The position numbers were made by a program, and so were the translations under genes. 64,000 nucleotides of DNA from an uncultured Tenacibaculum sp. Lineage in GTDB: Bacteria > Bacteroidota > Bacteroidia > Flavobacteriales > Flavobacteriaceae. Below the pieces are notes generated by a model. It searched no databases. It was given only the letters and a program-made list of their open reading frames with translations, and was not told where the DNA came from. Below, one piece after another: positions 8,349 through 17,324 of this stretch; the first letter of the stretch is position 1; the number at the start of each line of letters is the position of its first letter. The stretch covers positions 62,001 to 126,000 of the forward strand of contig CANNGJ010000004.1 of NCBI GenBank assembly GCA_947504185.1, in the 5' to 3' direction.

Positions 8349-10268
8349 TTATAATTCGTTATTTTGTAAAGGTTCTTCTTTTTTAAGATATTTATCTAAG
8401 AACTTTAAAATTCGACTATTCGATTCGATTTGATTTTTCTTTTTAACAAAACCATGTCCTTCATCGTCAAATAAAACATACTCTACAGGAACCCCATTTT
8501 TTTTAACTCCTGCAACTATTTCATCAGATTCTATTTGTAAAACTCTTGGGTCTTTTGCTCCTTGTAAAACCATTAATGGTTTGGTTACTTTATCTGTATG
8601 AAATAAAGGTGATATTTTCTTTAAACGAACAGAATCTGCCGAATGTGGATCGCCTAGTTCTTTATATAAAGCCTCTCTGAAAGATTCCCAATATGGAGGT
8701 ATGCTTTTTAAAGTACGCATCCAGTTAGTTACTCCAAAAATATTTACTCCAACAGCAAATTCTTCAGGAGTATATGTTAAGGCGGCCATGGTCATATATC
8801 CCCCATAAGAACCTCCGATAATTCCAATCTTATCACCATCTATTTGTGGTTGTTTTGCTAACCAATTTTTTCCCTCTACACAATCTTGTAAATCTTTTTC
8901 ACCATGATTTAAGTCATCCATGGTAAAAAAAGTTTTTCCATAACCACTACTTCCACGATTATTTACTGCTAAAACAGCATAACCATGATTTACTAGGTAT
9001 TGAATTCTTGAATTGAAGCCTTGACGAGATTGACCACCAGGACCACCATGAACCCAAACCAAAGCAGGAACTTTATTGTTTTCTGTTGCTTGATGTGGTA
9101 AGTAATAAATAGCAGGAATGGTAACTCCATCGAAAGAAGGATAACGAATTACTTTAGCGTTTACCAAATCAGCACCATCAATTTCTTTGTTCAATACATC
9201 TGTTAATTGTGTTTGTTTTTTAGTTTTTAAATCATACACATATAGGTTAGATGGAGTATGAGAACCTCCCGCATAAAAACGCATCATAGATTCATCTCTT
9301 GAAAACCCAACATTGGTAATACTTTTACCATCTACGTTTGGAAGCTCAATATTTTTACCAGCTTCAATATCAAAAATTTCTATTACATTTTTAGCATCTT
9401 CATTTATATAGGTAACTCTGTACTTTCCGTTATTGGTAAAATAACTTCCAGAAACATCCCACTTTTTTTGTAATACTTTTTCTATTTCTCCGCTTGTAAT
9501 ATTATATTTCATTAAACTAGCAAATTCTCCGTCGGCATCAGTTGTGTAATAAAAATTAGTATCATCTGTAGAAAAATCAGCAGCAGAATTGCCACTTAGT
9601 GTTTTATTTATTTTTGTGTTCTTTTTAGATGTTCTGTTGTATAAAAATAAATCACTATCATTTGTGTTTACTGTTTTACTTAATGCAAAATAGTTTTTGT
9701 TGTTAGATATTGCAGCAACATTATACCCTTCTTTATTTTCATAAATCATTTTAGGGATTAATGTTTCAATATCCATTTCGTAAACATCCATGAAACGTTT
9801 GTCTCTCTTGTTTGAAGCATAAAAGAAACTTTTTTTATCTTTAGACCAACCATAAAAACTAGCTCTGGCTCCTTTTTGGGGCGTTAATTCCTTAATACTG
9901 CCATCAAGCTCTCTTAAGAAAATGTGATAAATTTCATCTCCGTTATTGTCCATACTAAATAATATTCTATTATCTTTTGGAAAATAAGAACGAGCGAAAA
10001 CAGAAGAACTATCTGATGCTGTAATCGGTGTAAATGTACCATCTGAAGTAGAAACGGTATACATATTATAGATTCCCGATCGATTACTGGTTACCAATAG
10101 TTTTGATTTATCTGGAGAAAAGCTTCCGCCAAAAACACTCTCGTTATCCATCATCTGTTTGATGGTATATTTTTTTACCTTTTTTATCGCTTCTTTAGAA
10201 GAACCTTTGTCTTTTTTACAGGCTATTACAGATAAAGTAATAACTAAAAGAAATGCTAGTTTTTTCAT
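8349..10268 (-). CDS. S9 family prolyl-oligopeptidase-type serine peptidase, lipoprotein
   Basis: 639 aa exported peptidase. A lipoprotein signal (ITLSVIAC, Cys17) is followed by a beta-propeller of WD40-like PD40 repeats (about 40-360) and an alpha/beta-hydrolase domain (about 370-630). Catalytic triad visible: Ser487 in GGSYGG, Asp573 in AKDPRV, His605 in DEGHGF; the oxyanion region HGGPGG is at 407-412. Likely cleaves short peptides at the cell surface or in the periplasm. It is 40 bases downstream of the large BNR protein on the same strand, so the two may be co-transcribed. Exact peptide specificity (DPP IV, acylaminoacyl peptidase or other) cannot be told. Confidence 0.92.
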   Translation of the reverse strand: MKKLAFLLVITLSVIACKKDKGSSKEAIKKVKKYTIKQMMDNESVFGGSFSPDKSKLLVTSNRSGIYNMYTVSTSDGTFTPITASDSSSVFARSYFPKDNRILFSMDNNGDEIYHIFLRELDGSIKELTPQKGARASFYGWSKDKKSFFYASNKRDKRFMDVYEMDIETLIPKMIYENKEGYNVAAISNNKNYFALSKTVNTNDSDLFLYNRTSKKNTKINKTLSGNSAADFSTDDTNFYYTTDADGEFASLMKYNITSGEIEKVLQKKWDVSGSYFTNNGKYRVTYINEDAKNVIEIFDIEAGKNIELPNVDGKSITNVGFSRDESMMRFYAGGSHTPSNLYVYDLKTKKQTQLTDVLNKEIDGADLVNAKVIRYPSFDGVTIPAIYYLPHQATENNKVPALVWVHGGPGGQSRQGFNSRIQYLVNHGYAVLAVNNRGSSGYGKTFFTMDDLNHGEKDLQDCVEGKNWLAKQPQIDGDKIGIIGGSYGGYMTMAALTYTPEEFAVGVNIFGVTNWMRTLKSIPPYWESFREALYKELGDPHSADSVRLKKISPLFHTDKVTKPLMVLQGAKDPRVLQIESDEIVAGVKKNGVPVEYVLFDDEGHGFVKKKNQIESNSRILKFLDKYLKKEEPLQNNEL

Positions 10269-10308
10269 TGTTTTATATTTAGTTTGTTGATTTACATAAA
10301 TATACTGA

Positions 10309-13300
10309 TTAATCTATAAAAAAGTTTTCAGTCTTTTTAAAAGGAGAAATGGTTATGTTTTCTACTGATTTTTGATATTCTTTCCAATCAGTATTGAAAA
10401 ATGTATTAGTTTTTCCAAGAGCTTCTTTTAAAGAAGTTTTTAATTGATCAATTAGCTGTTTTTCAGTTTCAGTTTGCTCTCCAAATCGAGAACCAACATA
10501 CCAACGAGCAGTTCCTAAACGTTGGTTAACTGTAACTTCAGGGTTTCTAATAATTCCTTGTCTCTTGTCAACTTTACCTAAATAGACGGCAATTAGTGTA
10601 TCTATTTTTTTAGTAATATCAGTAGATGCTTTTATTTGCTCTTTATATTTCTCTTTATCTTCTTTGGTAAACTTTGTTTTATAGTCTTTAACGATCTTTT
10701 TGCTCTCAACTAATTGTTTTACAGCATCAGCTATAGTTTTTTGATATTCTTGCAATTCTTTACTAGTATTATATTTTTGATTGATGGCGGACTCAGAAGT
10801 GGTAAGTCTTGGGTCAGATTCAACCTTAATATTTTGCTCTGAAGTTTGATCGCCAAAAGTCATTTTTAAACGATAAGTTCCTGGTTTTACACGAACACCA
10901 CTAGGTTCTCTTTTTTGTTTTCTAATAGTTCTAGATGGTCTCGAAACACCTTTTTCATTTAAATACCAATAGGTCTTATGAATACCATTTTCTTTAGGGG
11001 TTTTATGTTTTAATGTTCTAATTAATCGAGTACCATCAAAAATTTCAAGCTTAATAGAATCGTGTTTTATTTTTGGAGTCTCTTCTTTTTTAACTTCTTT
11101 TACTTTTTTTGAAGAATCAATTTTCTTTTCTGGTTTATTGATATAGTAAGAAATCGCAGCACCACGTTTTCTGTTTTCACCATTGTACAACGCATCACCA
11201 CCAAATCTACTTCCAGTAGGTTGTTGATAAGCTGTCATATAAGCTGTAGGAGGTTCAAATAATTCTAACTTATTTTTAAGTGTGTTTTGATTTTTAGCGA
11301 TTTCTCGTAACGGACGAATATCGTCTAAAACCCAAGCAGCTCTACCAAAAGTTCCAATAACTAAATCGTGTTCACGAGGATGAATTACTAAATCTTTTAC
11401 AGAAACAGTAGGGAAACCTTGCATCCATTTTGTCCATTTTTTACCACCATCTATAGAAATGTATAAACCATCATCGGTGCCTAAAAACAATAAATTAGCT
11501 TCAATAGGATCTTCAACAATACTTAATGTATAACTTTCTACATCGTTAGAATCAACAATACGCTCCCATGTTTTTCCGTAATCTTTGGTTCTATATGCAT
11601 AAGGTGTGTAATTAAAACGACGATAATCATTTGCAATTAATAAAGCCTCCCCTTTATTTTTATTGGATGCTTTTATTTGTGTAATCCAGCTGTTAGCAGG
11701 TAAACCCTTTATGTTTTTTGAAACATTTGTCCAGGTGGCACCATCATTTTTAGTGATTTGTACTTGTCCATCATCAGTGGCTACCCAAAGCATGTTTTTC
11801 TCTAAAGGAGAAGGTTCAATCACTAAAATAGTAGTATGATTTTCTGCTCCAGTAGCATCCATAGTTAAACCACCGCTTTCTGATTGTTTTTGTTTACTAG
11901 GGTTGTTGGTTGTTAAATCTGGAGAAATAACTTTCCAAGTTAACCCTTTATCAATTGATTTATGTACAAACTGACTTCCGAAATATAAAGTTGAATTATC
12001 GAATGGATCAATATTTATGGCAGCATTCCAATTAAAACGCAATTTAACTTTTGCGTCTGGGTGCGTTGGACGAACTGTATAATTATTACCTGTTTTATAA
12101 TCGTAACGAGAAACATATCCTTGCTGACTCATTGTCCAACCGTAACGAGAATCATCTCTATCTGGTACTACATCAAAACCATCACCAAAACTAATTTCTT
12201 GCCAATAAGAATTTCTAATTCCTTGGGCTTTCCATACATAAGCTGGACCGCGCCAAGAACCATTATCTTGCATTCCGCCATAAACATTATAAGGGAATTC
12301 ATTATCTACATTTATATGATAAAACTGAGCTACAGGTAAATTGCCAATAAAGCGCCATGTTTTCCCACCATCTTTGGTAATGTTTAATCCACCATCATTC
12401 CCATCAATCATAAACTTACCATTATTCGGATCTATCCACCACGCGTGATGATCTGGATGTACACCATTGTCTACGCCATAAGCCGGCATTAATTGTTTAA
12501 AAGATTTACCACCATCTTGAGAAACATTTACATAGGTGTAAATAGAGTATAAGCGATTTTCATTTTGTGGATCTACATAAATTTCAGAATAATAGAAAGG
12601 CCTGTTTCCAATACCTCTATTACCTGATTTATTATTAATCATCTTCCACTTAAAGCCACCGTCTTCACTTTTGTAAAGCGCATTTTTTTTAGCTTCAACC
12701 AAAGCATAAATTACATCAGGGTTTGAGCGAGAAATAGCAACACCAATTCTTCCTAAATCTCCTTTAGGAAAACCTTCTTTATCTGTGATTTTTTTCCAGT
12801 TTTCTCCACCGTCATGAGTAATGTATAATCCACTCCCTTTTCCTCCTGAATTAAAAAACCACGGATCACGTTTGTGTTCCCACATTGCTGCAATTAATTT
12901 GTTTGGATTAGAAGGATCCATTACTAAATCAGCAGCTCCTGTTTTTATATTATTGAATAAAATTTGTTTCCAAGTTTTACCGCCATCGGTAGTTTTATAG
13001 ACACCACGTTCTTTGTGTTCTCCCCAAGGTGAACCGATTGCGCCAACATAAACAATATTTGGATTTGTAGGGTCAATTATTACACGATGAATATGACGTG
13101 TTTTTTCTAACCCCATAGACTTCCATGTTTTTCCAGCATCTAAAGATTTATAAATTCCATAACCTCCATTTAAACTGTTACGAGGATTTCCTTCTCCTGT
13201 ACCAGCCCAAATAACACTTGGGTTTGATTGCTGAATAGCTAAAGCACCAATAGATGCTGTAACTTCTTTTTCGAAAATTGGTTCCCATTTTATTCCACCT

Positions 13301-13509
13301 GAAGTTGATTTCCAAACACCTCCAGAAGCTGTACCTACATACATGATATCAGGGTTTGATTGTACAACGTCAATTGTTGTTACACGACCAGACATTCCTC
13401 CTGGACCGATGTTTCTTGGTTTCATGTTTTTAACTAAATCCATTGAGAATTCTTGAGAAAATAGTAATGGAGTTATAAGTAAAAAAAAGATTGGTAGTAG
13501 TTTTTTCAT
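10309..13509 (-). CDS. secreted VPS10/BNR-repeat (sialidase-like fold) propeller protein
   Basis: About 1066 aa with signal peptide (MKKLLPIFFLLITPLLFSQ). Many repeats carry the Asp-box SxDGGxTW pattern (KTTDGGKTWKQ, YITHDGGENWKK, KSEDGGFKWKM, NITKDGGKTWRF, QITKNDGATWTN, SIDGGKKWTKW), giving two beta-propellers over about residues 30-720, as in VPS10/sortilin-like and glycosyl-hydrolase-like exported proteins of Bacteroidota. The C-terminal third is a beta domain and a helical region. No glycosidase catalytic residues can be assigned. Start set at the ATG before the signal peptide; the frame extends 15 codons further. Pairs with the downstream S9 peptidase. Confidence 0.85.
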   Translation of the reverse strand: MKKLLPIFFLLITPLLFSQEFSMDLVKNMKPRNIGPGGMSGRVTTIDVVQSNPDIMYVGTASGGVWKSTSGGIKWEPIFEKEVTASIGALAIQQSNPSVIWAGTGEGNPRNSLNGGYGIYKSLDAGKTWKSMGLEKTRHIHRVIIDPTNPNIVYVGAIGSPWGEHKERGVYKTTDGGKTWKQILFNNIKTGAADLVMDPSNPNKLIAAMWEHKRDPWFFNSGGKGSGLYITHDGGENWKKITDKEGFPKGDLGRIGVAISRSNPDVIYALVEAKKNALYKSEDGGFKWKMINNKSGNRGIGNRPFYYSEIYVDPQNENRLYSIYTYVNVSQDGGKSFKQLMPAYGVDNGVHPDHHAWWIDPNNGKFMIDGNDGGLNITKDGGKTWRFIGNLPVAQFYHINVDNEFPYNVYGGMQDNGSWRGPAYVWKAQGIRNSYWQEISFGDGFDVVPDRDDSRYGWTMSQQGYVSRYDYKTGNNYTVRPTHPDAKVKLRFNWNAAINIDPFDNSTLYFGSQFVHKSIDKGLTWKVISPDLTTNNPSKQKQSESGGLTMDATGAENHTTILVIEPSPLEKNMLWVATDDGQVQITKNDGATWTNVSKNIKGLPANSWITQIKASNKNKGEALLIANDYRRFNYTPYAYRTKDYGKTWERIVDSNDVESYTLSIVEDPIEANLLFLGTDDGLYISIDGGKKWTKWMQGFPTVSVKDLVIHPREHDLVIGTFGRAAWVLDDIRPLREIAKNQNTLKNKLELFEPPTAYMTAYQQPTGSRFGGDALYNGENRKRGAAISYYINKPEKKIDSSKKVKEVKKEETPKIKHDSIKLEIFDGTRLIRTLKHKTPKENGIHKTYWYLNEKGVSRPSRTIRKQKREPSGVRVKPGTYRLKMTFGDQTSEQNIKVESDPRLTTSESAINQKYNTSKELQEYQKTIADAVKQLVESKKIVKDYKTKFTKEDKEKYKEQIKASTDITKKIDTLIAVYLGKVDKRQGIIRNPEVTVNQRLGTARWYVGSRFGEQTETEKQLIDQLKTSLKEALGKTNTFFNTDWKEYQKSVENITISPFKKTENFFID

Positions 13510-13546
13510 TGCTATATTATTGATAAGAAGACAAGGTACAAAATAG

Positions 13547-13577
13547 AAAACCACTCAATAATTTACTGAATGGTTTT
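13547..13577 (-). terminator. terminator of the SPFH-Arc operon
   Basis: 11-bp stem (AAAACCATTCA / TGAGTGGTTTT read on the minus strand, one G-U pair) with a 9-nt loop, 25 bases after the stop codon of the Arc-like gene. Confidence 0.65.
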
Positions 13578-13601
13578 TAACATTTTATTAAGAGCTTGAA
13601 T

Positions 13602-13766
13602 TTATTCTTCTTTCTTTTTAGGCTCTCGTTTAGCTTCTTTAAGTTTTTGCATAAGCATCCATTCGATTTGTCCGTTTGTAGAACGAAATTCGTCTGATGC
13701 CCATTTTTCAATGGCTTTTATGATGTCTTCATTTATACGAAGTGCAAATGCTTTCTTTTTTGCCAT
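13602..13766 (-). CDS. Arc-like ribbon-helix-helix DNA-binding protein, 54 aa
   Basis: Small gene read directly from the minus strand; protein begins MAKKKAFALRINEDIIKAI and continues EKWASDEFRSTNGQIEWML. The short strand FALRIN followed by two helices is the ribbon-helix-helix fold (Arc/MetJ type), which binds DNA as a dimer of dimers; the tail is lysine-rich. Its start is 2 bases after the stop of the hydrolase gene, making it the last gene of a six-gene operon headed by an SPFH protein. It is a candidate to bind the palindrome at the operon promoter (inference). Could instead be an antitoxin-like regulator, but no toxin partner is visible. Confidence 0.85.
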   Translation of the reverse strand: MAKKKAFALRINEDIIKAIEKWASDEFRSTNGQIEWMLMQKLKEAKREPKKKEE

Positions 13767-13768
13767 GC

Positions 13769-14674
13769 TTATTTTTTTACAAAAGTAACAATGGTTTTGA
13801 TTAGTTTTTTCGATAAAGGATAATCAGGAGAATAATACGATTTTAAATTATCTTCATCATTAACCTCTTTTAAAACATGATTCATGTTTTCTATAATTGC
13901 ATATTCAGCATTAGGTTTAGCTTTTTTTAAAGCTTCAGCATCAGTAATTAAAACTTGTAGGTCTTTATCTCCATTTATAATTAATGTTGGTATTGTTACT
14001 TTCTTAATTTCTACTAACGGGCTTAACTTAATCCAAGATAACCAAAAAGCTTGATTCGTTTTTGAGAAAAGTCCGGCTAAATTAGGACTTACATTTTTAA
14101 TAGAACCTGTTTCTTTGAGTTCTTTAAAATGTGCTTCTAAAGGCTCTTTGATTTTAGGATCCTTAGCAGCTAATTGTCTCACAAAAATTTTATCAATTAT
14201 TTCTCCAGCTCCAGCTAAAGAGATGTATTTGTCGACATTGTTTAAAGCTTTCATAGCGACTAAAGAGCCTTGGCTATGACCAATTAATATAATTGATGCA
14301 AAACGTTTGTCATTTTTAAAATTATTAACAACCTCTTGAATATCAAAGATAAAATCAGAAATATAAACACCATCCTTTAAAAATGAAGCATTTTTAGGAT
14401 TCGAAGTGCGTTTGTCGTAACTAAAAAAAGCAATATTTTGTTTATTAATAGCCTCTCTAAACTGTTTAATGTATTGTGGTTGATTACCATCTCTATTGAC
14501 ACCACCAGAACCATGTACCCAAATAATTAAGGGAGATTTTTCTTTTGTATATGTTAGCGTTCCAGGTAATTGAATAGCTTGATTGTTTACAAGTATTTCT
14601 TCAGTTTTTACCTGAGCATTAGAAACTATAATGCTAAAAATATAAATGATAGTAAATGCAATAATTCTTATCAT
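13769..14674 (-). CDS. exported alpha/beta hydrolase
   Basis: 301 aa, N-terminal signal peptide or anchor (IIYIFSIIVSNA-Q). Alpha/beta-hydrolase fold with nucleophile Ser134 in GHSQGS, an oxyanion HGSGG loop at 54-58, acid Asp236 or Asp238 in NGDKDLQV, and His266 in NMNHVL. Substrate unknown; an esterase or lipase-like role is plausible. Its start overlaps the stop of the upstream membrane protein gene by four bases (ATGA), and the Arc-like gene follows directly, so it belongs to the SPFH operon. Confidence 0.85.
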   Translation of the reverse strand: MIRIIAFTIIYIFSIIVSNAQVKTEEILVNNQAIQLPGTLTYTKEKSPLIIWVHGSGGVNRDGNQPQYIKQFREAINKQNIAFFSYDKRTSNPKNASFLKDGVYISDFIFDIQEVVNNFKNDKRFASIILIGHSQGSLVAMKALNNVDKYISLAGAGEIIDKIFVRQLAAKDPKIKEPLEAHFKELKETGSIKNVSPNLAGLFSKTNQAFWLSWIKLSPLVEIKKVTIPTLIINGDKDLQVLITDAEALKKAKPNAEYAIIENMNHVLKEVNDEDNLKSYYSPDYPLSKKLIKTIVTFVKK

Positions 14675-15156
14675 GACAATTTGTTTTTATAGGTTTCTAA
14701 TACACGTTTAGCTTCATTTTCTTTTTGAGTACCAATTAATATTTTTTCTCCATTTTTAAAGACTACTTGTATCCCTTTATTTCCTTTTACTGTGTATGAA
14801 CCGTGTTTTATTCCCCAGCCGCCATAATCCATAATCGGACGGAATTTTATTACTCTAACAGTCACTATATCGCTCCAGTTTTTTTTCTTTGGAGTTAATT
14901 GAAATGGAGGAAAATGATAATAAATTCCAGTTTCATCAATTTTTGTTTTTAGTTTCAAAGAGAAAAAAAATAGGGTAAAAATAAGCATACCTATAGCTGT
15001 AATAACTAATCCTCCATTTGGCATTGGATTGTCTCCAAAAGGAATTTTTAAAATTAGTTGCTGATAGATTCCGTATAAGAATAATGTATTCAGACTTATA
15101 AATAAAACCCAAACCCACCATTGTGTAAATCGTTGTTCTTCTTTAAAAACTTTCAT
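14671..15156 (-). CDS. two-helix membrane protein with C-terminal PH-like domain (possibly DUF6141)
   Basis: 161 aa. Two N-terminal helices (about 14-34 and 50-70) precede a beta-rich domain (TKIDETGIYYHFPPF to QVVFKNGEKILIGT) ending in a helix, the layout of small bacterial PH-like proteins; I tentatively relate it to DUF6141. Tryptophan-rich start EEQRFTQWWVWVLF. Sits inside the SPFH operon, 2 bases after the DUF4177 gene and overlapping the hydrolase gene. Function unknown; a membrane-sensing role would fit the operon. Confidence 0.7.
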   Translation of the reverse strand: MKVFKEEQRFTQWWVWVLFISLNTLFLYGIYQQLILKIPFGDNPMPNGGLVITAIGMLIFTLFFFSLKLKTKIDETGIYYHFPPFQLTPKKKNWSDIVTVRVIKFRPIMDYGGWGIKHGSYTVKGNKGIQVVFKNGEKILIGTQKENEAKRVLETYKNKLS

Positions 15157-15158
15157 GC

Positions 15159-15317
15159 TTACCTATTTTTATCTCGTTCAAAAACTATTCTTGGATATTG
15201 TTCGGCAATATGTTTAACCACCCATCCATCTCTAGCATATTGATTTAATGTGTCTTCTAATTTTTGATTATTTTTTGTAAGACCAGCTTTCCAACTTACT
15301 ACTTTATATTCTTTCAT
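15159..15317 (-). CDS. DUF4177 family small protein, 52 aa
   Basis: Short gene seen on the minus strand; protein MKEYKVVSWKAGL...LEDTLNQYARDGWVVKHIAE...RIVFERD. The pattern Y-K-V at the start and L-N-x-x-A-x-x-G-W in the middle is that of DUF4177. Start overlaps the stop of the upstream 46-aa gene by one base, so translation is probably coupled. Function of the family is not established. Confidence 0.82.
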   Translation of the reverse strand: MKEYKVVSWKAGLTKNNQKLEDTLNQYARDGWVVKHIAEQYPRIVFERDKNR

Positions 15318-15457
15318 TACTTCTTATTATTTTGTAGTGTATATCCGATAGCTGCTCCAATTGCAATACCAATAGAAACCCCTATAGCAATATTGTTTAA
15401 AGCAACTCCTAAAGCAATGCTAATAGCTAGCTTATTTTCTTTGTTCTTTTTGTTCAT
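15317..15457 (-). CDS. 46-aa glycine-zipper-like membrane peptide
   Basis: Encodes a charged start MNKKNKENKLA followed by a hydrophobic stretch with regularly spaced glycines (VSIGIAIGAAIGYTL), a glycine-zipper pattern that favours helix packing in membranes. Four bases after the SPFH gene and overlapping the DUF4177 gene by one base. A real gene is supported by this tight packing and the clean start and stop; function unknown, perhaps a membrane partner of the SPFH protein. Confidence 0.68.
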   Translation of the reverse strand: MNKKNKENKLAISIALGVALNNIAIGVSIGIAIGAAIGYTLQNNKK

Positions 15458-15461
15458 GGTT

Positions 15462-16322
15462 TTAATGACTTAAAGTTCCTGTGTTCACTACTGGTGAAGC
15501 CTCTTTGTCTCCACATAAGATAACTAATAAGTTACTTACCATAGCAGCTTTACGTTCTTCGTCTAGCTCAACAATTTCTTTTTTATTTAATTCTTCTAAA
15601 GCCATGTCCACCATATCTACAGCACCTTGAACAATTTTATGACGTGCAGCAACAATTGCGGTAGCTTGCTGACGCTTTAACATAGCACTAGCAATTTCCT
15701 GTGCATAAGCTAAGTAACCAATACGAGCCTCTAAAACTTCGATACCAGCAATGGCTAAACGTTCTTCTAATTCTTTTTCTAAAGCTTCAGAAACTTCATT
15801 TACACTAGAACGTAATGTAATATCTTCTTCATGACCTTCATCAGCAAAATTATCATATGGATACATGCTCGCTAGTTTACGAACAGCAGCATCAGTTTGC
15901 ACACGGACGAAGTTTTCGTAATTGTCTACGTCGAAAGCAGCTTTATATGTTTCGGTAACTCGCCATACTAGAATTGTAGAAATCATCACTGGGTTTCCTA
16001 ATTTGTCGTTTACTTTTAAACGTTCACTATCAAAGTTACTCGCTCTTAGAGAAACTGTTTTCTTTTTGTATAATGGATTCGCCCAATACAATCCGTTTTG
16101 TTTTACCGTACCTACATATTTTCCAAAAAACAATAAAACTTTAGATGAGTTAGGGTTTACCAAGATAAATCCAAGAGCAGTAATAAAACCTGTTAAGACA
16201 AATAGTAGATAAATAGGATTTTCGTTAGATATGGTTAAAATAATACCGCCTACAATAAATGCTAATACTATAAAGAACATTAAATAACCGTTTGCTGGTT
16301 TGATGATTTTTTCTGATTTCAT
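15462..16322 (-). CDS. SPFH (band 7/prohibitin) domain membrane protein
   Basis: 286 aa. Two N-terminal helices (about 14-32 and 36-54), then an SPFH/band 7 domain (about 62-230) with the LRASNFDSERLKVNDKLGNPVMIST and AYAQEIASAMLKRQQATAIVAAR segments typical of this subgroup, where the alanine-rich helix promotes oligomerisation. Such proteins form ring-like membrane scaffolds that organise lipids or proteases. First gene of a six-gene operon with very tight spacing. A full -7 TATCTTTG and a TTTG -33 box lie upstream on the minus strand, with a palindrome over the expected start. Confidence 0.9.
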   Translation of the reverse strand: MKSEKIIKPANGYLMFFIVLAFIVGGIILTISNENPIYLLFVLTGFITALGFILVNPNSSKVLLFFGKYVGTVKQNGLYWANPLYKKKTVSLRASNFDSERLKVNDKLGNPVMISTILVWRVTETYKAAFDVDNYENFVRVQTDAAVRKLASMYPYDNFADEGHEEDITLRSSVNEVSEALEKELEERLAIAGIEVLEARIGYLAYAQEIASAMLKRQQATAIVAARHKIVQGAVDMVDMALEELNKKEIVELDEERKAAMVSNLLVILCGDKEASPVVNTGTLSH

Positions 16323-16339
16323 ATTTAGTTTAAATTAAA

Positions 16340-16360
16340 GTGATATTAAAATGATATCAC
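16340..16360. promoter_or_regulatory. palindromic operator candidate at the SPFH operon promoter
   Basis: GTGATAT-N7-ATATCAC, perfect 7-bp arms. It abuts the minus-strand -7 element (16360-16367) and covers the expected transcription start, a repressor position. The right half also contains the self-complementary TGATATCA. Confidence 0.55.
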
Positions 16361-16392
16361 AAAGATATATGTAATTTTATGTTAAAACCAAA
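16360..16392 (-). promoter_or_regulatory. promoter of the SPFH operon
   Basis: Minus-strand TATCTTTG (16367-16360) is a perfect TAnnTTTG -7 box; TTTG at 16392-16389 is the -33 box; spacer 21 bases. Predicted start about 16354, leaving a leader of roughly 30 bases. Confidence 0.6.
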
Positions 16393-16444
16393 TTTTTGAA
16401 TGAATATTTTTATACTTTAGCGAAAAATTAACAGAAATTTATTT

Positions 16445-17233
16445 ATGAAAATCAAGGTTTTATTATTGCTTAGTGTATTTTTTATAAGTGTTTCATCTAT
16501 AGCAAATAACGATGATGTTTGGGGTCCAACTGGTCATAGAGCTACAGGTAAGATTGCAGAAAAAAATTTAACGAAATCAGCAAAAAAGAAGATTGAAAAG
16601 TTATTACAAGGAGAAAGTTTAGCTTTTGTTTCAACATATGCTGATGAAATTAAATCTGATAGAAAAACATATGGTAAGTTTTATACTTGGCATTATGTAA
16701 ATATGCCTTTAGATGCAAAATATGAGGATTCGAAGAAGAATCCTAAAGGAGATTTAATCACAGGAATTAATGAGTGTGTTAAAATCTTAAAAGATAAAAA
16801 TAGTTCAACTGCTGATAAACGTTTTTACTTAAAAATGTTGGTGCACTTAGTTGGAGATATGCACCAGCCAATGCATATTGGTCAATCTGAAGATAAAGGA
16901 GGAAATACGATTCAAGTGCAATGGCACGGAAGAGGTTCTAACCTGCATAGAGTTTGGGATGAGAACTTAATTGAAAAATGGGGAATGAGCTATGTAGAGT
17001 TAGCAGATAACGCAAAGCATTTATCAAAAGAACAAATTAAAGCAATCCAAAAAGGAAGTGTTATCGATTGGATGTACGATACTCATAAGTTAACAAAACA
17101 AGTATATGGTTCGGTTAAGTCAGGTGATAAGTTACGTTACCGTTATTCTTACGATTACTTTCCAATTGTTAGAGAGCAATTACAAAAAGGAGGTTTGCGT
17201 TTAGCAAAATTATTAAACGAAATTTTCTGCTAA
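16445..17233 (+). CDS. S1/P1-type zinc nuclease, secreted
   Basis: 262 aa with signal peptide (to about residue 22). The family cleaves single-stranded nucleic acids and 3' nucleotides with three zinc ions. All expected ligands can be picked out: Trp26 near the mature N-terminus (VWGPTGH), His31, Asp67, His83, His134, Asp138 and His144 (HLVGDMHQPMH), His168 and Asp172 (LHRVWDENLI). Length is usual for bacterial members. Probably scavenges phosphate or nucleosides outside the inner membrane. Single gene ending in a good terminator. Confidence 0.94.
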   Translation: MKIKVLLLLSVFFISVSSIANNDDVWGPTGHRATGKIAEKNLTKSAKKKIEKLLQGESLAFVSTYADEIKSDRKTYGKFYTWHYVNMPLDAKYEDSKKNPKGDLITGINECVKILKDKNSSTADKRFYLKMLVHLVGDMHQPMHIGQSEDKGGNTIQVQWHGRGSNLHRVWDENLIEKWGMSYVELADNAKHLSKEQIKAIQKGSVIDWMYDTHKLTKQVYGSVKSGDKLRYRYSYDYFPIVREQLQKGGLRLAKLLNEIFC

Positions 17234-17257
17234 TTATAAGTTTATTAATAAAATTTT

Positions 17258-17291
17258 AAAGTCCTAAAGAATTTTCTTTAGGACTTTTTTC
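17258..17291 (+). terminator. rho-independent terminator of the nuclease gene
   Basis: 12-bp perfect stem AAAGTCCTAAAG / CTTTAGGACTTT, 6-nt loop, followed by a T run. Confidence 0.88.
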
Positions 17292-17324
17292 TTGTTAATG
17301 TTTCGTTAATTCAGTTTTTTGAAT

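Noticed and set aside
8349-13509. Polysaccharide utilisation locus
   Set aside because: No SusC/SusD pair; the propeller and S9 genes alone do not make one.
15264-15473. Plus-strand reading frame across the small SPFH-operon genes
   Set aside because: It is the antisense of the 46-aa and DUF4177 genes; isoleucine/proline-rich shadow with no homology.
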